64,000 bases of DNA from Caulobacter sp. SL161 (GTDB lineage Bacteria; Pseudomonadota; Alphaproteobacteria; Caulobacterales; Caulobacteraceae), in the NCBI RefSeq assembly GCF_026672375.1, contig NZ_JAPPRA010000001.1:3410001-3474000 (forward strand). The letters are read 5' to 3'. Position numbers and translations under genes: made by a program. Each line of letters opens with the position of its first letter. Within the stretch, counting starts at the first letter, position 1. Under the pieces are notes generated by a model, which was not told where the DNA came from, made no database searches, and worked only from the letters and a program-made list of their open reading frames with translations. This document shows, piece by piece, positions 36,871 through 46,000 of the stretch.

Positions 36871-38268
36871 TCAGGATTCGGCGCAGGGCAGATCAAGGCT
36901 CACCCGCAAGCCGCCCAGCGGGGATTCACCCAGTTGCACCGAGCCGCCATAGGCGCGGGCCAGCTCGTCGACGATCGACAGGCCCAGCCCCGATCCCGGC
37001 GCGTTCTCGTCGAGCCGTTGCCCACGCTTGAGCGCCTGGGCCCGCTCGTCCGGCGTCAGGCCCGGACCATCGTCGTCGACGGTCAGGGTCATGCGCGCCT
37101 CGCCCGTGCGAACGGCGTCGACCCGGATCTTGCCCCGACACCACTTGCCGGCGTTCTCCATCACATTGCCGGCCAGCTCCATCAGGTCCTGCTTCTCGCC
37201 CTGGAAGCACAGGTCCTCGGGGCAGCGCCAATCGATCTCGACGCCTCGCCCGTCAGCCTTGTCCTGGAAGATCCGCTCCAGGGTGACGGCCAGCTCGTCC
37301 AGGATCGGCTCCACCGGCGTGCGCTCGCCGCTGGTCTGCGAGCGGGCGGCGGCGCGGGCGCGGCGCAGGTGATGGTCGACCTGCTCGCGCATGGTCTGGG
37401 CCTGGCGGGTCACCACCTCGGCCAGTTGGCCCGGCTGCTGGCTGGCCTCGGTCAGCATCACCGACAGCGGGGTCTTCAGCGCGTGGGCTAGGTTGCCGAC
37501 GTGGGTGCGCTGGCGCTCGACGACCTCCTGGTTGTGAGCCAGCAGCGCGTTCAGCTCGGCGGCCAGGGGCTCCAGCTCCTCGGGATAGCGCCCGTCCACG
37601 CGCTCGGCCTTGCCCCGGCGGACATGGGCCACCTCGCGTCGCAGCTGGAACAGCGGCTGCAGGCCAAAGCGCACCTGCACCACCACCGCCAGGATCAGGC
37701 CGCCGCCCAGAATCAGCAGGGCGAAGGCGGTGATCCGCGCAAAACGGTCGGCGTCGGCGTCGATGGGCGAGCGGTCCTCGGCGGCCAGGAACACCACCGG
37801 GTCGGGATAGCCCGGCAGCCGCGCCTGCACCGCCGCCGCGCGCAGCGGCTTGTCCTGCGGGCCGCGCATGTCGAAGTACTGGGTCTTGCCCGGCGCGGCC
37901 TCCAGCTGGTCGATCTGGGCCGAGGACAGCATCAGGTCGCTGTCGAACAGCGAGCGCGAGCGCTCGATCGGCGTCATCGCCCCGTCAGGCCGCTTGTCCA
38001 GGATCACCCAGTAGCGGCCCGAATAGACCCGCGTGGCGCGGATGTCGGTCAGGAACGGCGCGCGCAGCTGGCCGTTCTCGACGCTGGAGCCTGCATAGAG
38101 GTCGTCGGCCAGCACCGCCAGCGACTGGTCGAAGCGGCGGATGGCCGCGTCACGGAACTGGGCGGTCAGGAATACGCCCGCGATCAGCACGACCAGCAGC
38201 GTCCAGATTCCGGCGATCAGGACCAGACGGCGGACCAGCGAGCGGCGGCGCAGATCGAGCAACTTCAT
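36871..38268 (-). CDS. PhoQ-like sensor histidine kinase
   Basis: A 465-residue kinase with two membrane helices (about 14-38 and 180-200) around a periplasmic domain, the phospho-acceptor His262 in LAHALKTPLSVML, an atypical N-box ELAGNVMENAGKWCRG, and G-boxes DDDGPGLTP and GSGLGLSIVDELARAYGG. The AHALKTPL form and N-box are typical of PhoQ/PmrB-type kinases. It is the last gene of PepSY, regulator, kinase; a family D repeat lies between regulator and kinase. Confidence 0.92.
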   Translation of the reverse strand: MKLLDLRRRSLVRRLVLIAGIWTLLVVLIAGVFLTAQFRDAAIRRFDQSLAVLADDLYAGSSVENGQLRAPFLTDIRATRVYSGRYWVILDKRPDGAMTPIERSRSLFDSDLMLSSAQIDQLEAAPGKTQYFDMRGPQDKPLRAAAVQARLPGYPDPVVFLAAEDRSPIDADADRFARITAFALLILGGGLILAVVVQVRFGLQPLFQLRREVAHVRRGKAERVDGRYPEELEPLAAELNALLAHNQEVVERQRTHVGNLAHALKTPLSVMLTEASQQPGQLAEVVTRQAQTMREQVDHHLRRARAAARSQTSGERTPVEPILDELAVTLERIFQDKADGRGVEIDWRCPEDLCFQGEKQDLMELAGNVMENAGKWCRGKIRVDAVRTGEARMTLTVDDDGPGLTPDERAQALKRGQRLDENAPGSGLGLSIVDELARAYGGSVQLGESPLGGLRVSLDLPCAES

Positions 38269-38282
38269 GAGATTTCGATGCT

Positions 38283-38377
38283 GAAACCCTCGCCCTTCGA
38301 CAGGCTCAGGATGAGGGTTTCAAGTTCAGCGTCACAGCCATCCTCACCCCGAGCATGTCGAAGAGCGAGGATGAACC
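38283..38377. repeat. Family D-like palindromic repeat between regulator and kinase
   Basis: GAAACCCTC pairs with GAGGGTTTC around CTTCGACAGGCTCAGGAT, and a second arm (TCCTCACCCCGAGCATGTCG) follows. It shares the CTTCGA...CTCAGGATGAGG wording with the element at 46793. It lies within an operon. Confidence 0.6.
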
Positions 38378-38386
38378 CGTCGGCCA

Positions 38387-39064
38387 TCACGCCGCGTCTT
38401 CGCCCGGCAGCGCCGCGAGGCGATAGCCCAGGCCCCGCACGGTCTCGATCCGGTCGGCGCCCAGCTTCTTGCGCAGGCGGCCGATGAACACCTCGATGGT
38501 GTTGCTGTCGCGGTCAAAGTCCTGGTCGTACAGGTGCTCGACCAGCTCGGTGCGGCCGATCACCCGGCCCTGGTGCATCATCATGTAGTGCAGCAGGCGG
38601 TATTCCAGCGAGGTCAGACGCAGCGGCTCGCCATTGACGCTGGCGCGGGCGGCGCGCGGGTCCAGACGCAGCGCGCCGCACGACAGCGACGGCGCGGCGT
38701 GACCGGCCGAGCGGCGCAGCAATGCGCGCAGGCGGGCCAGAAGCTCCTCAGTATGGAACGGCTTGGCCAGATAGTCGTCGGCGCCCGCGTCGAAGCCGGC
38801 GACCTTGTCGCTCCAGGCGCCGCGCGCGGTCAGGATCAGGACGGGCGTGGTGACATTGCCGCGCCGCCAGCGCTCCAGCACCGACACGCCGTCCACCTTG
38901 GGCAGGCCAAGATCCAGGATCACCGCGTCATAGGGCTCGTTCTCGCCCAGATACTGGGCTTCCTCGCCATCGGGGGCGTGATCGACGGCGTAGCCGGCGT
39001 CGGCCAGGGCCAGCTTCAGCTGGCGCGTCAGGTCGGGATCGTCCTCGACAAGCAGGATGCGCAT
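38387..39064 (-). CDS. OmpR-family response regulator
   Basis: A 225-residue regulator with LLVEDD, phospho-acceptor Asp51 (AVILDLGLPK), Lys near 101 (DDYLAKPFHTEE) and a winged-helix output domain (LTSLEYRLLHYMMMHQGRVIGRTELVEHLY, NTIEVFIGRLRKKLG, VRGLGYRL). It is encoded 15 bases after a PepSY protein and before a PhoQ-like kinase, the arrangement of PhoP/PhoQ-type systems that respond to cations or envelope stress. Confidence 0.93.
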   Translation of the reverse strand: MRILLVEDDPDLTRQLKLALADAGYAVDHAPDGEEAQYLGENEPYDAVILDLGLPKVDGVSVLERWRRGNVTTPVLILTARGAWSDKVAGFDAGADDYLAKPFHTEELLARLRALLRRSAGHAAPSLSCGALRLDPRAARASVNGEPLRLTSLEYRLLHYMMMHQGRVIGRTELVEHLYDQDFDRDSNTIEVFIGRLRKKLGADRIETVRGLGYRLAALPGEDAA

Positions 39065-39079
39065 GACGTGAAGTCCTTC

Positions 39080-39397
39080 TTAGCCGCCGCTGAGGATCTG
39101 GCCGGTCTGGGCGTCGACGATGAAGTCGATGCGACGGCCATCGGCCGCGGCCCAGCGTACCCGGTAGTTGCCGCCTTCGAGGCCGGCGTCCAGCACCCGC
39201 CCCGGCACCCGGCGACCGATCATCTCAATCACGCGCGACAGCGGCACCAGCCGGCCCGACTGCACGCCGCCCCGCGCCTGGTCCTGCTGCTGACGCCAGT
39301 CGGCGCCCAGCGAGTCCGGACGGCGTTGCGCGAAGGCGGCGTCCGGAAGGACGGCGGCCAGCGCGGCGGCGACGATGAGGGCGCGGATCGGTTTCAT
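39080..39397 (-). CDS. Exported PepSY-like small protein
   Basis: A 105-residue protein with a signal peptide (MKPIRALIVAAALAAVLPDAAFA) and a C-terminal PepSY-like fold (RLVPLSRVIEMIGRRVPGRVLDAGLEGGNYRVRWAAADGRRIDFIVDAQTGQIL). It lies upstream of the regulator/kinase pair. Small PepSY proteins often accompany PhoPQ-like systems and may modulate the kinase sensor domain in the periplasm. Confidence 0.8.
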   Translation of the reverse strand: MKPIRALIVAAALAAVLPDAAFAQRRPDSLGADWRQQQDQARGGVQSGRLVPLSRVIEMIGRRVPGRVLDAGLEGGNYRVRWAAADGRRIDFIVDAQTGQILSGG

Positions 39398-39494
39398 GCT
39401 GACCGGTCTAGAGGACCCCGGCTGAATGGAGGCTGAACGTCCGGGTTATGAACGGCGCGCGGCGTTCTGTCACGGGGCGGCGCGTTGATGCCGC

Positions 39495-39830
39495 TCAGAC
39501 GTCCAGCAACGCCTTCAACTTTGCCCGCACCTCGGCGAGCACAGCGGGTGGCGCCACAGCCTTGCGCGTCGCGCGGCGCGCCACCCAGTCCAGGCTCTTC
39601 ACCTGATCGGCCAGGACCGCGCTGGGCTCCGCGCCAGGCACAACCACCTCGAAGACATAACCCTTGATCCGGCTCGTCATGGGGCAGCAGACCATCATGC
39701 CGCGCTTGCCATTGTAGGACGCGGGCGACAGCACCAGCGCCGGACGGCGCCGCGCCTGTTCGTGTCCGGCCTGAGGATCGAACTGAAGCCAGACGATGTC
39801 TCCGGCGTCGGGCACATAGCGTGCTGTCAC
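39495..39830 (-). CDS. mazF: MazF/PemK-family endoribonuclease toxin
   Basis: A 111-residue toxin. It has VPDAGDIVWLQFDPQAGHEQARRRPALVLSP with the conserved G-D-I-V-W-L and G-x-E-x-x-x-R-R-P-A-L-V block, then CCPMTSRIKGYVFEV and a VLADQVKSLDW strand, all MazF/PemK hallmarks. It cleaves single-stranded RNA when free of antitoxin. Overlaps the antitoxin stop by 4 bases. Confidence 0.92.
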   Translation of the reverse strand: MTARYVPDAGDIVWLQFDPQAGHEQARRRPALVLSPASYNGKRGMMVCCPMTSRIKGYVFEVVVPGAEPSAVLADQVKSLDWVARRATRKAVAPPAVLAEVRAKLKALLDV

Positions 39831-40069
39831 CAGGCCTCCTTGCCGATGGGCGCGCCGAAGTCGACGTCTTCGTGGAAGGTCTCCGGCTCCATCTCAGCCA
39901 GCATCGCATTGAGATCGTATTCTGGCGCTCGGATCGGCTCGATGATGATCCGGCCGTTCTCCTCGCGAACGTCCACCGCCTGATCGATGCTGATCGAAGC
40001 CGCCGCCATCACCGTCGCCGGAATGCGGACCGAGGCGCTGTTGCCCCATTTCTTGATAAAGACCCGCAT
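39827..40069 (-). CDS. mazE: MazE-type antitoxin (AbrB/SpoVT domain)
   Basis: An 80-residue antitoxin starting MRVFIKKWGNSASVRIPATVMAAASI, the swapped-hairpin AbrB/MazE DNA-binding domain, followed by an acidic tail (ENGRIIIEPI...LAEMEPETFHEDVDFG) that wraps MazF. Upstream gene of the pair and probable autorepressor. Confidence 0.92.
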   Translation of the reverse strand: MRVFIKKWGNSASVRIPATVMAAASISIDQAVDVREENGRIIIEPIRAPEYDLNAMLAEMEPETFHEDVDFGAPIGKEAW

Positions 40070-40141
40070 GGCGCGATCCCCGGATAAGGTGGCCAGAGTC
40101 CCACATGGATCGACAAATGTCGATACATCTCGAACCTAAGC

Positions 40142-41449
40142 CTACCGCGAAAGCTCCAGCCGCAGCGTCGCGCCGATCTGGTCCCGCCAGCGCTCCTCCA
40201 CGCCGGCCGCGTCGGCGAAGCTCGGCCACTGGGTGACCGCCGCTCGCACCTCATCGAAGATCCGGACCACATGGCCGCGACTGATCGAGGCGGTCTTCGC
40301 GCAGGCCAGAAGGTCGGCGAAGTCGAACCCGTCGCGCTTGCCGTTGATCGACATCTGGTGGCGCGAGGTCCACTCGCCATCCGGATTGTAGCTCCAGGTG
40401 ATGTCAAAGGCCGGCGACAGGCGCCAGCGTCCGGCGCGGTCCATCAGGAAGGCGATGTTCTTGACGTGGTCGTCCTGGTTTCGCGCCAGCACGTTGAAGA
40501 TCATCCGCCGGAACTGCTCTTCCAGCTGCGCCATCGGCAAACCCATCCGCCGCATCGTGAACAGGGCCTGCTCATAGGAATTGGCGACGGGATCGTTGAA
40601 ATCCAGATGGGCGATGGCGGCCAGGGACTGCATGTGCAGCTTGCCGCCGCCCTCCAGCCGGTCGAAGCGCTTGGTCATGAAGTGGCGACGACCGCCCTCC
40701 TCCAGCAAGCGGCTCTCGGCCACCGCGATTCCGGCCGCCGCCGCCATGCGGCCATAGGCGTGCTCAACCGCGCCGTAGCCCTTGGGGTCGGCCAGCTCCT
40801 TGTCCTTGTTGCCCGACACCCCGTCGAACTTCAGCAGCCAGTAGCCGAAACCCGCGCCGGCCTCGACCTGGCCGGAGCGGACTTCGTTCGTGTCGGGGTT
40901 CCAGGCGATCACCGCCTTGGCCCGCGCCCCGCCGGCCGAGGTGCCGACGCTCAAGATGTCGCGCAGGGCGTCAGCCTTGTCTTCGTCGGCGAACGAGGCG
41001 CGCAGGTCGTGGCGATGGGTCAGAACCTCTGAAGCCAGGGTGACCAGGGCGTCGATGTCGATCCTGCTGGACACCCGGCGATGCGGCCCCGCCATCGGCG
41101 CGAACTCCAGCGCCCCCATGCCCCGGCGGCCGGTGTAGCAAAGGCGTTCGACGGCGTTAAAGCTTTCGGGGCTGCGACCTTGCGTGGCCAGCCAGGCGTC
41201 GATCAGCACATGGCCGTACTTGTCCGGCAGGGCGTCGGCCAGCATCCCCGGCAAGCCGTGGAAGCTGCGGATCGGCAGATCGGGAAAGCTGAACACGCCG
41301 GCCTTCAGCGGCATCATCAGCGGGGCGGGCTGGATTCCGCTGCCGATGAAGGCCGGCTCATAGGCGAAGGCCGCCGCCTGGGCGCCGTCCTCAAGCGACA
41401 CCGCGCCGATGCGGCTGCCCCACAGGCGAACCTCGGCGACGGTGGTCAT
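40142..41449 (-). CDS. hipA: HipA-family serine/threonine kinase toxin
   Basis: A 435-residue kinase. It has the N-subdomain segment GVFSFPDLPIRSFHGLPGMLADALPDKYG, an ATP-loop region SVGTSAGGARAKAVIAWN, and the catalytic motif LARNQDDHVKNIAFLMD (Asp/Asn) followed by LSPAFDITW (metal-binding Asp). HipA toxins phosphorylate targets such as glutamyl-tRNA synthetase to slow growth; the target here is not known. Caulobacter has several HipBA pairs. The start overlaps the hipB stop by 4 bases. Confidence 0.92.
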   Translation of the reverse strand: MTTVAEVRLWGSRIGAVSLEDGAQAAAFAYEPAFIGSGIQPAPLMMPLKAGVFSFPDLPIRSFHGLPGMLADALPDKYGHVLIDAWLATQGRSPESFNAVERLCYTGRRGMGALEFAPMAGPHRRVSSRIDIDALVTLASEVLTHRHDLRASFADEDKADALRDILSVGTSAGGARAKAVIAWNPDTNEVRSGQVEAGAGFGYWLLKFDGVSGNKDKELADPKGYGAVEHAYGRMAAAAGIAVAESRLLEEGGRRHFMTKRFDRLEGGGKLHMQSLAAIAHLDFNDPVANSYEQALFTMRRMGLPMAQLEEQFRRMIFNVLARNQDDHVKNIAFLMDRAGRWRLSPAFDITWSYNPDGEWTSRHQMSINGKRDGFDFADLLACAKTASISRGHVVRIFDEVRAAVTQWPSFADAAGVEERWRDQIGATLRLELSR

Positions 41450-41805
41450 TTTTCATCGCCCCACACCCAAGGCGCGCCGCCGGTCTCGGCGACGCCGCTC
41501 GCGCGCTTGCTGCGCACCCTTGAGCGGCCGGTCTTGGCCTGTTTCAGCAGGTCCAGCGGATTGGCCGGGGTCTCGGGCAGCAGTCGCTCCAGCCCCTCCA
41601 GCCGGTCCAGGGCCCGCAGGCAGCGCACCAGATTGGTCAGCTGGGCCGAGGCGCCGTCCTCCAGGCGCTCGACGGTGCGCTTGGACACGCCGGCGGCCTG
41701 CGCCAGCTCAGCCTGGGTCAGCCGCCGCTCCAGCCGCGCCGCCACCAGGCGCTGGCCCATCTCGGCCAGCACAGCTTCGTCAGACAGGAGAGATTCAAAC
41801 TTCAT
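41446..41805 (-). CDS. hipB: HipB-type HTH antitoxin/repressor
   Basis: A 119-residue protein with an XRE helix-turn-helix ([32 protein letters not shown], about residues 20-52) and a basic, flexible tail. ATG 41805 (MKFESLLSD) is chosen because the upstream frame crosses clear operator repeats. It would neutralise HipA and repress its own promoter through the repeats at 41809-41950. Confidence 0.88.
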   Translation of the reverse strand: MKFESLLSDEAVLAEMGQRLVAARLERRLTQAELAQAAGVSKRTVERLEDGASAQLTNLVRCLRALDRLEGLERLLPETPANPLDLLKQAKTGRSRVRSKRASGVAETGGAPWVWGDEK

Positions 41806-41808
41806 AAC

Positions 41809-41950
41809 TCGCCTCTTGTGGCGAAATATAACAGATATAAGCCTTATATCGTCAAGTCTGTCGATATAGAAAGGTGTAATCTTAGTTCCGAAACTCGCCA
41901 CTTCTGGCGACTTTAGGCGCAAAATAGACCGAAGTCGCCAGAGATGACGA
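41809..41950. promoter_or_regulatory. hipBA operator array and promoter region
   Basis: Three copies of an inverted repeat TCGCC-N6-GGCGA lie upstream of hipB: 41809-41824, 41895-41910 and 41935-41950 (the last reads GACGA in its right arm). A separate 17-bp palindrome (GATATAAG-C-CTTATATC, 41834-41850) lies in the AT-rich promoter zone. Regularly repeated operators suit cooperative HipB binding. Confidence 0.75.
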
Positions 41951-41966
41951 CTTTCAAAACCCGATT

Positions 41967-42911
41967 CTACTTCCGCTTGGGCGTGTAGGGCTTCTGGGCG
42001 CGCCAGGCTTCGGCGAACTTTTCGAGGTCCTGGTCGACGGTCTCGGGCAGGGTGACCACCAGGCGGGCCAGGAGGTCGCCGCGCTTGCCCTTGCCGTCGG
42101 GCATGCCCCGGCCCTTCAGGCGCAGGGTCTGCCCGCTGTTGCTGCCCTTGGGCACCGCCAGCATGACATTGCCGTCGGGCGTCGGCGCCTCGACCTTGCC
42201 GCCCAGCACCGCATCCGGGATCGAGATCGGCAGGTCCATGACCAGGGTCTCGCCCTCACGGCGATAGATCGGGTGCGGCTTGATGGCCAGCTCGATCAGG
42301 GCGTCGCCCTGGCCGCCGCGCCCCGGCGAGCCCTGGCCCTTCAGACGCAGGGTCTGGCCCTCCTGGGCGCCGGTGGGGATGGTGACGTCGATCGTGCGAC
42401 CGTCCGAGAAGGCGACGCGCTTCTTGCCGCCCTTGATGGCGTCTTCCAGATCGATATCCAGCCGCGCCTTGATGTCGGCGCCCTTGCTGGAAAAGCCGCC
42501 GCCTGCGCCACCGCCGCCGAACGGACCGCGCCCGCCAGCGCCCGCGCCGCCGCCAAACATGCCGCCGAACAGGTCCGACAGGTCGATCTCCGGCCCCTCA
42601 TTGGACCGATGGAAGCCGCCCTGGCCAAAGCCGCCGGCGTTGAACGGGCCGTTGCCGGGCTGGCCGCCGAAACCGCGCATGGTCTCGCGGCCGTCGGCGT
42701 CGATCTGGCCAAGGTCGAACTTCTTGCGCTTTTCGGGATCGCCGACGATGTCGAACGCGGCGCTGACCTGCTTGAAGCGCTCTTCGGCCTTCTTGTCGCC
42801 CGGGTTGGCGTCCGGATGATACTGCTTGGCGAGCTTGCGAAACGCCTTGCGGATCTCGTCCGCGCTGGCGGTGCGGGAAACGCCGAGTTCCTGATACGGG
42901 TCGCGCGCCAA
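41967..42911 (-). CDS. DnaJ C-terminal-type co-chaperone (CbpA-like)
   Basis: A 314-residue J-protein. The J-domain with YHPDANPG spans residues 1-66, a Gly/Phe-rich linker runs to about 135 (GGMFGGGAGAGGRGPFGGGG), and two beta-barrel client domains follow (DLEDAIKGGKKRVAF, GQTLRLKGQGSPG, VLGGKVEAPTPDG). It lacks the zinc-finger of classic DnaJ, so it is the CbpA/class B type that works with DnaK. Monocistronic, divergent from nothing close. Confidence 0.9.
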   Translation of the reverse strand: MARDPYQELGVSRTASADEIRKAFRKLAKQYHPDANPGDKKAEERFKQVSAAFDIVGDPEKRKKFDLGQIDADGRETMRGFGGQPGNGPFNAGGFGQGGFHRSNEGPEIDLSDLFGGMFGGGAGAGGRGPFGGGGAGGGFSSKGADIKARLDIDLEDAIKGGKKRVAFSDGRTIDVTIPTGAQEGQTLRLKGQGSPGRGGQGDALIELAIKPHPIYRREGETLVMDLPISIPDAVLGGKVEAPTPDGNVMLAVPKGSNSGQTLRLKGRGMPDGKGKRGDLLARLVVTLPETVDQDLEKFAEAWRAQKPYTPKRK

Positions 42912-43000
42912 GGAAGGTCCTCTGAGTTAAGCGGAGGGTTGCGTAACCCCCTCCATCTAGAACGTCCAGCGCGGCGCGCAAGGCGTATGTTGTATTTTTA

Positions 43001-46000
43001 TCACAGACTTGTGGTTGCGGGTGCGCCCCAGCCGTACAGCGACGACCCCTGAGCCAGCTCCAGCCTCGCGCCGGACGACGGCGTATCGGCCGCGCGCATC
43101 GCGGCGGCATAGGTGAAGCTGGGCGTCGTCACCTCGGCCTCGCGTAGCACAGCGCCCCCGTCCAGCACCCGCACGCGATAGCGCTCGACGCCCTCGGCCA
43201 GGGGAACCTCGCCCTCCCAGACATCGCCGCCGACGCGGGCGCGACGAATCCAGGACACCGACAGATCACCGCCGATCATGCGCTTGCGAAGATGCGCCGG
43301 GGCCAGGGGGCGTAAGCCCCGCCCCGTCCAGACGGCGCTGATCTGCGTCATGCCCTCCCCCGACGGCGGACCGCCGGCCGGGGCGGCGCGCACGGTCAGG
43401 CTCGTCCCGCGCTCAAAGGCCGCGACACTCATCGGAACCACCGCCTCGTCCAGCAGCACCACCGCCGCGCCGGCGGGGATCACGACCGGGCTGGCCACGC
43501 CGTCGCGCTGCCCCCGCAGCAGGCCCGACAGCCGCCAGACGTCCGGCGCGATGAGCTGGGCGGTCTGGAAGGCGATCACCTCCCAGTCGCCGGACGGCGC
43601 GCGGACAGCCAGGGCGTTCGCCCCCGCCAGCACGGCGGCCAGCGGCGCGGAGGACAGGCTCGCCCCCTCGATCCGCACCTCCAGCCGCGCCGCGCGGTCC
43701 AGCCGGTGCGGCGAGGAAGGCGCAAGATCGGTCAGGGTCACGCCCAGCGTAGCTGGGGCGGCCAGGCGCGCGCGGACCGTCAGGGTCTCGACGCCGGCGC
43801 CCGCATGCACGTCCAGCGGCCGCCAGGGATCGGCGGCGGCGGCGACCAGCGGCCGGGCGTCATCGGAGAGATCACCGCCCGACGGCAGGTCCAACACATA
43901 GAGCACCGGCGGCGAGGCCGGATCGCGCGGCGGCGCGGGCGTCCAGTCGATCACCGGCGCCACCCCGCCCGCCGCCATCACGGGGACCAAGGTGGCGCGA
44001 GGCCGCTCGTCGAGATCCAGGCGCTGGACCCGCCAGGTCTGGCCTTCCAGCGCCACCCGGTCGCCCGCCTCGAACCGCAAGGCCGCGGAAGGCGACAGCC
44101 GAACTATCCGCGAGCGCCGCGCAGCTGCGTCGCTATCCAGCATCCGACGCGCCACCGCGCCGGCCTCGGCCGCCGACAGCACGATGGGCGCGTCGGCGTC
44201 GCGGGTCCCCTCGCCCGCCTCACGGCGGACGATCAGGGCGCCGACCTGGTAGTCGCGCGCGGCGTCCAGGAACCGCAGGCGCAGAGCCTCGACGGCGGGA
44301 TCCAGGGTCCGGGTCTCGCGCTCGGCCGGGCCGTCCTCGGGCAGAACGAGATCGTCGGGTTCGATCGCCGCCACCGCCCGCCCCGTTCGCGACACCATCC
44401 GCACCTCGTCGCCGCGCTCGACGGGATCCAGGGCGAAGGCCTCGGCCAGGGGCGAGAGCGCATCGCGCAGGCGCATGGGCCGGTCGACGACATAGCCGCC
44501 CACGGCCCCGCCCGCCTCGCCGGGGTCAAGCGTGACGCCGGCCCGCGCGGCCAGGGCCTGGATCAGCTCGGGCAGCGGCGCGATCCCGGCCCCGCCGGTC
44601 AGCCAGTGGCCCAGCAGCCAATTGCCGCCGTCGCTCCACACGTCCGACCGGGCGGGAAAGTCCGGGAAAGGCCGGGCGTCCCAGCACCAGGCGCTGGCCG
44701 CCTCGATCATCGGCCCGCCATACAGCGGCGAGACCGGATTGGCGGCCGACTCATCCAGCCAGGCCAGCACCGCCTCCAGAAACCGCCGCTGACCAAAGTC
44801 GTCGCGCTCGCCGCTCGAGTAGGGCGGCAGGAAGCTTTCAGAGCTCTTGGGATCGATAAAGAGGTTCGGCGAATTGGCGCCCTTGTCCACCGCCGGGCAG
44901 CCGAACTCGGTCAGGCGGATCGGCTTGGAGCGCGGAACCCAGGCCGTGGGCGTCGCCGACCGCACGCCGCCGGGCCGGTCGTGGTGCGAGTGGCCCCACC
45001 AGGACAGCAGGTCCTTGGGCCGGAACATCCAGACCTCGCCGTGGGCGCCGTCGGTGATCGGGGTGCGGACCTGGGCGTCGCGGTCGGCGCTGCTGGCGTA
45101 AAACCAATCGAAGTCCGCCCCGCCGGTCAGGCCGGCCCGCAGATAGGCCGGGTCATGCGGCCCCGAAAAGCCCGCCACGGCGTCCAGATGATCCTCGCCC
45201 GCGCGCCAGTCGGTGACCGGCGGGTACCAGTCGACGCCGACGAAATCGATGTTCGGATCGGCCCACAGGGGATCGAGGTGAAACACCGCATGGCCCGAGC
45301 CGTCGCGCGGCTGATGGCCGAAATACTCGCTCCAGTCGGCGGCGTAGCCGAGCTTGGTCGCCGGCCCCAGCACGCTGCGGACATCGGCGGCCAGGGTCTT
45401 CAGCTTGGCCACGGCCGGATAGGTCCCGCCAGGGCCGCGCGTCGTGGTCAGGGCGCGCAGCTCCGAGCCGATGATGAAGCCGTCGACCCCGCCCGCCTGA
45501 GCCGCCAACGCCGCCTGGTGCAGCACCATCCGGCGCAGGCCCCATTCGCCGTCGAAGAAGGCGTTGACCTGCGCGCTCGCCGCCGCCGTCCCCTCGACCG
45601 AGGGTGGATCGCAGGCGATGCGGCCGCGCCACGGATAGGCCGGCTGGCCGGGCGGGGCATCCATCAGGATGAATGGATACAGCGTCACCTTCAGACCGCG
45701 CCGCTTCAGCTCGGCGATGGCCTGCAGCACCACCGCGTCGGCGGGCGTGCCGCCATAGGCCGGCGCGCCGTCCTTCAGCGAAATGAGGTGCGCAGCCGTG
45801 CGATCGACGCCCGCCACGCTCCAGGTCAAGGGCAAGGTGTCCTTGGCCGCGCCCTCGACGCCCGGCTTGATCTGGCACTGGCCGCAGCGGAGATCCGTCC
45901 CGAACCAGGCGACCACCAGGGTGACGTGATCGACGTTGGGCAGCTGCGCCTGCAACTGGTCCAGCGCCACCATCAGGTCGGGGCGGCCCTCGGCGTTATG

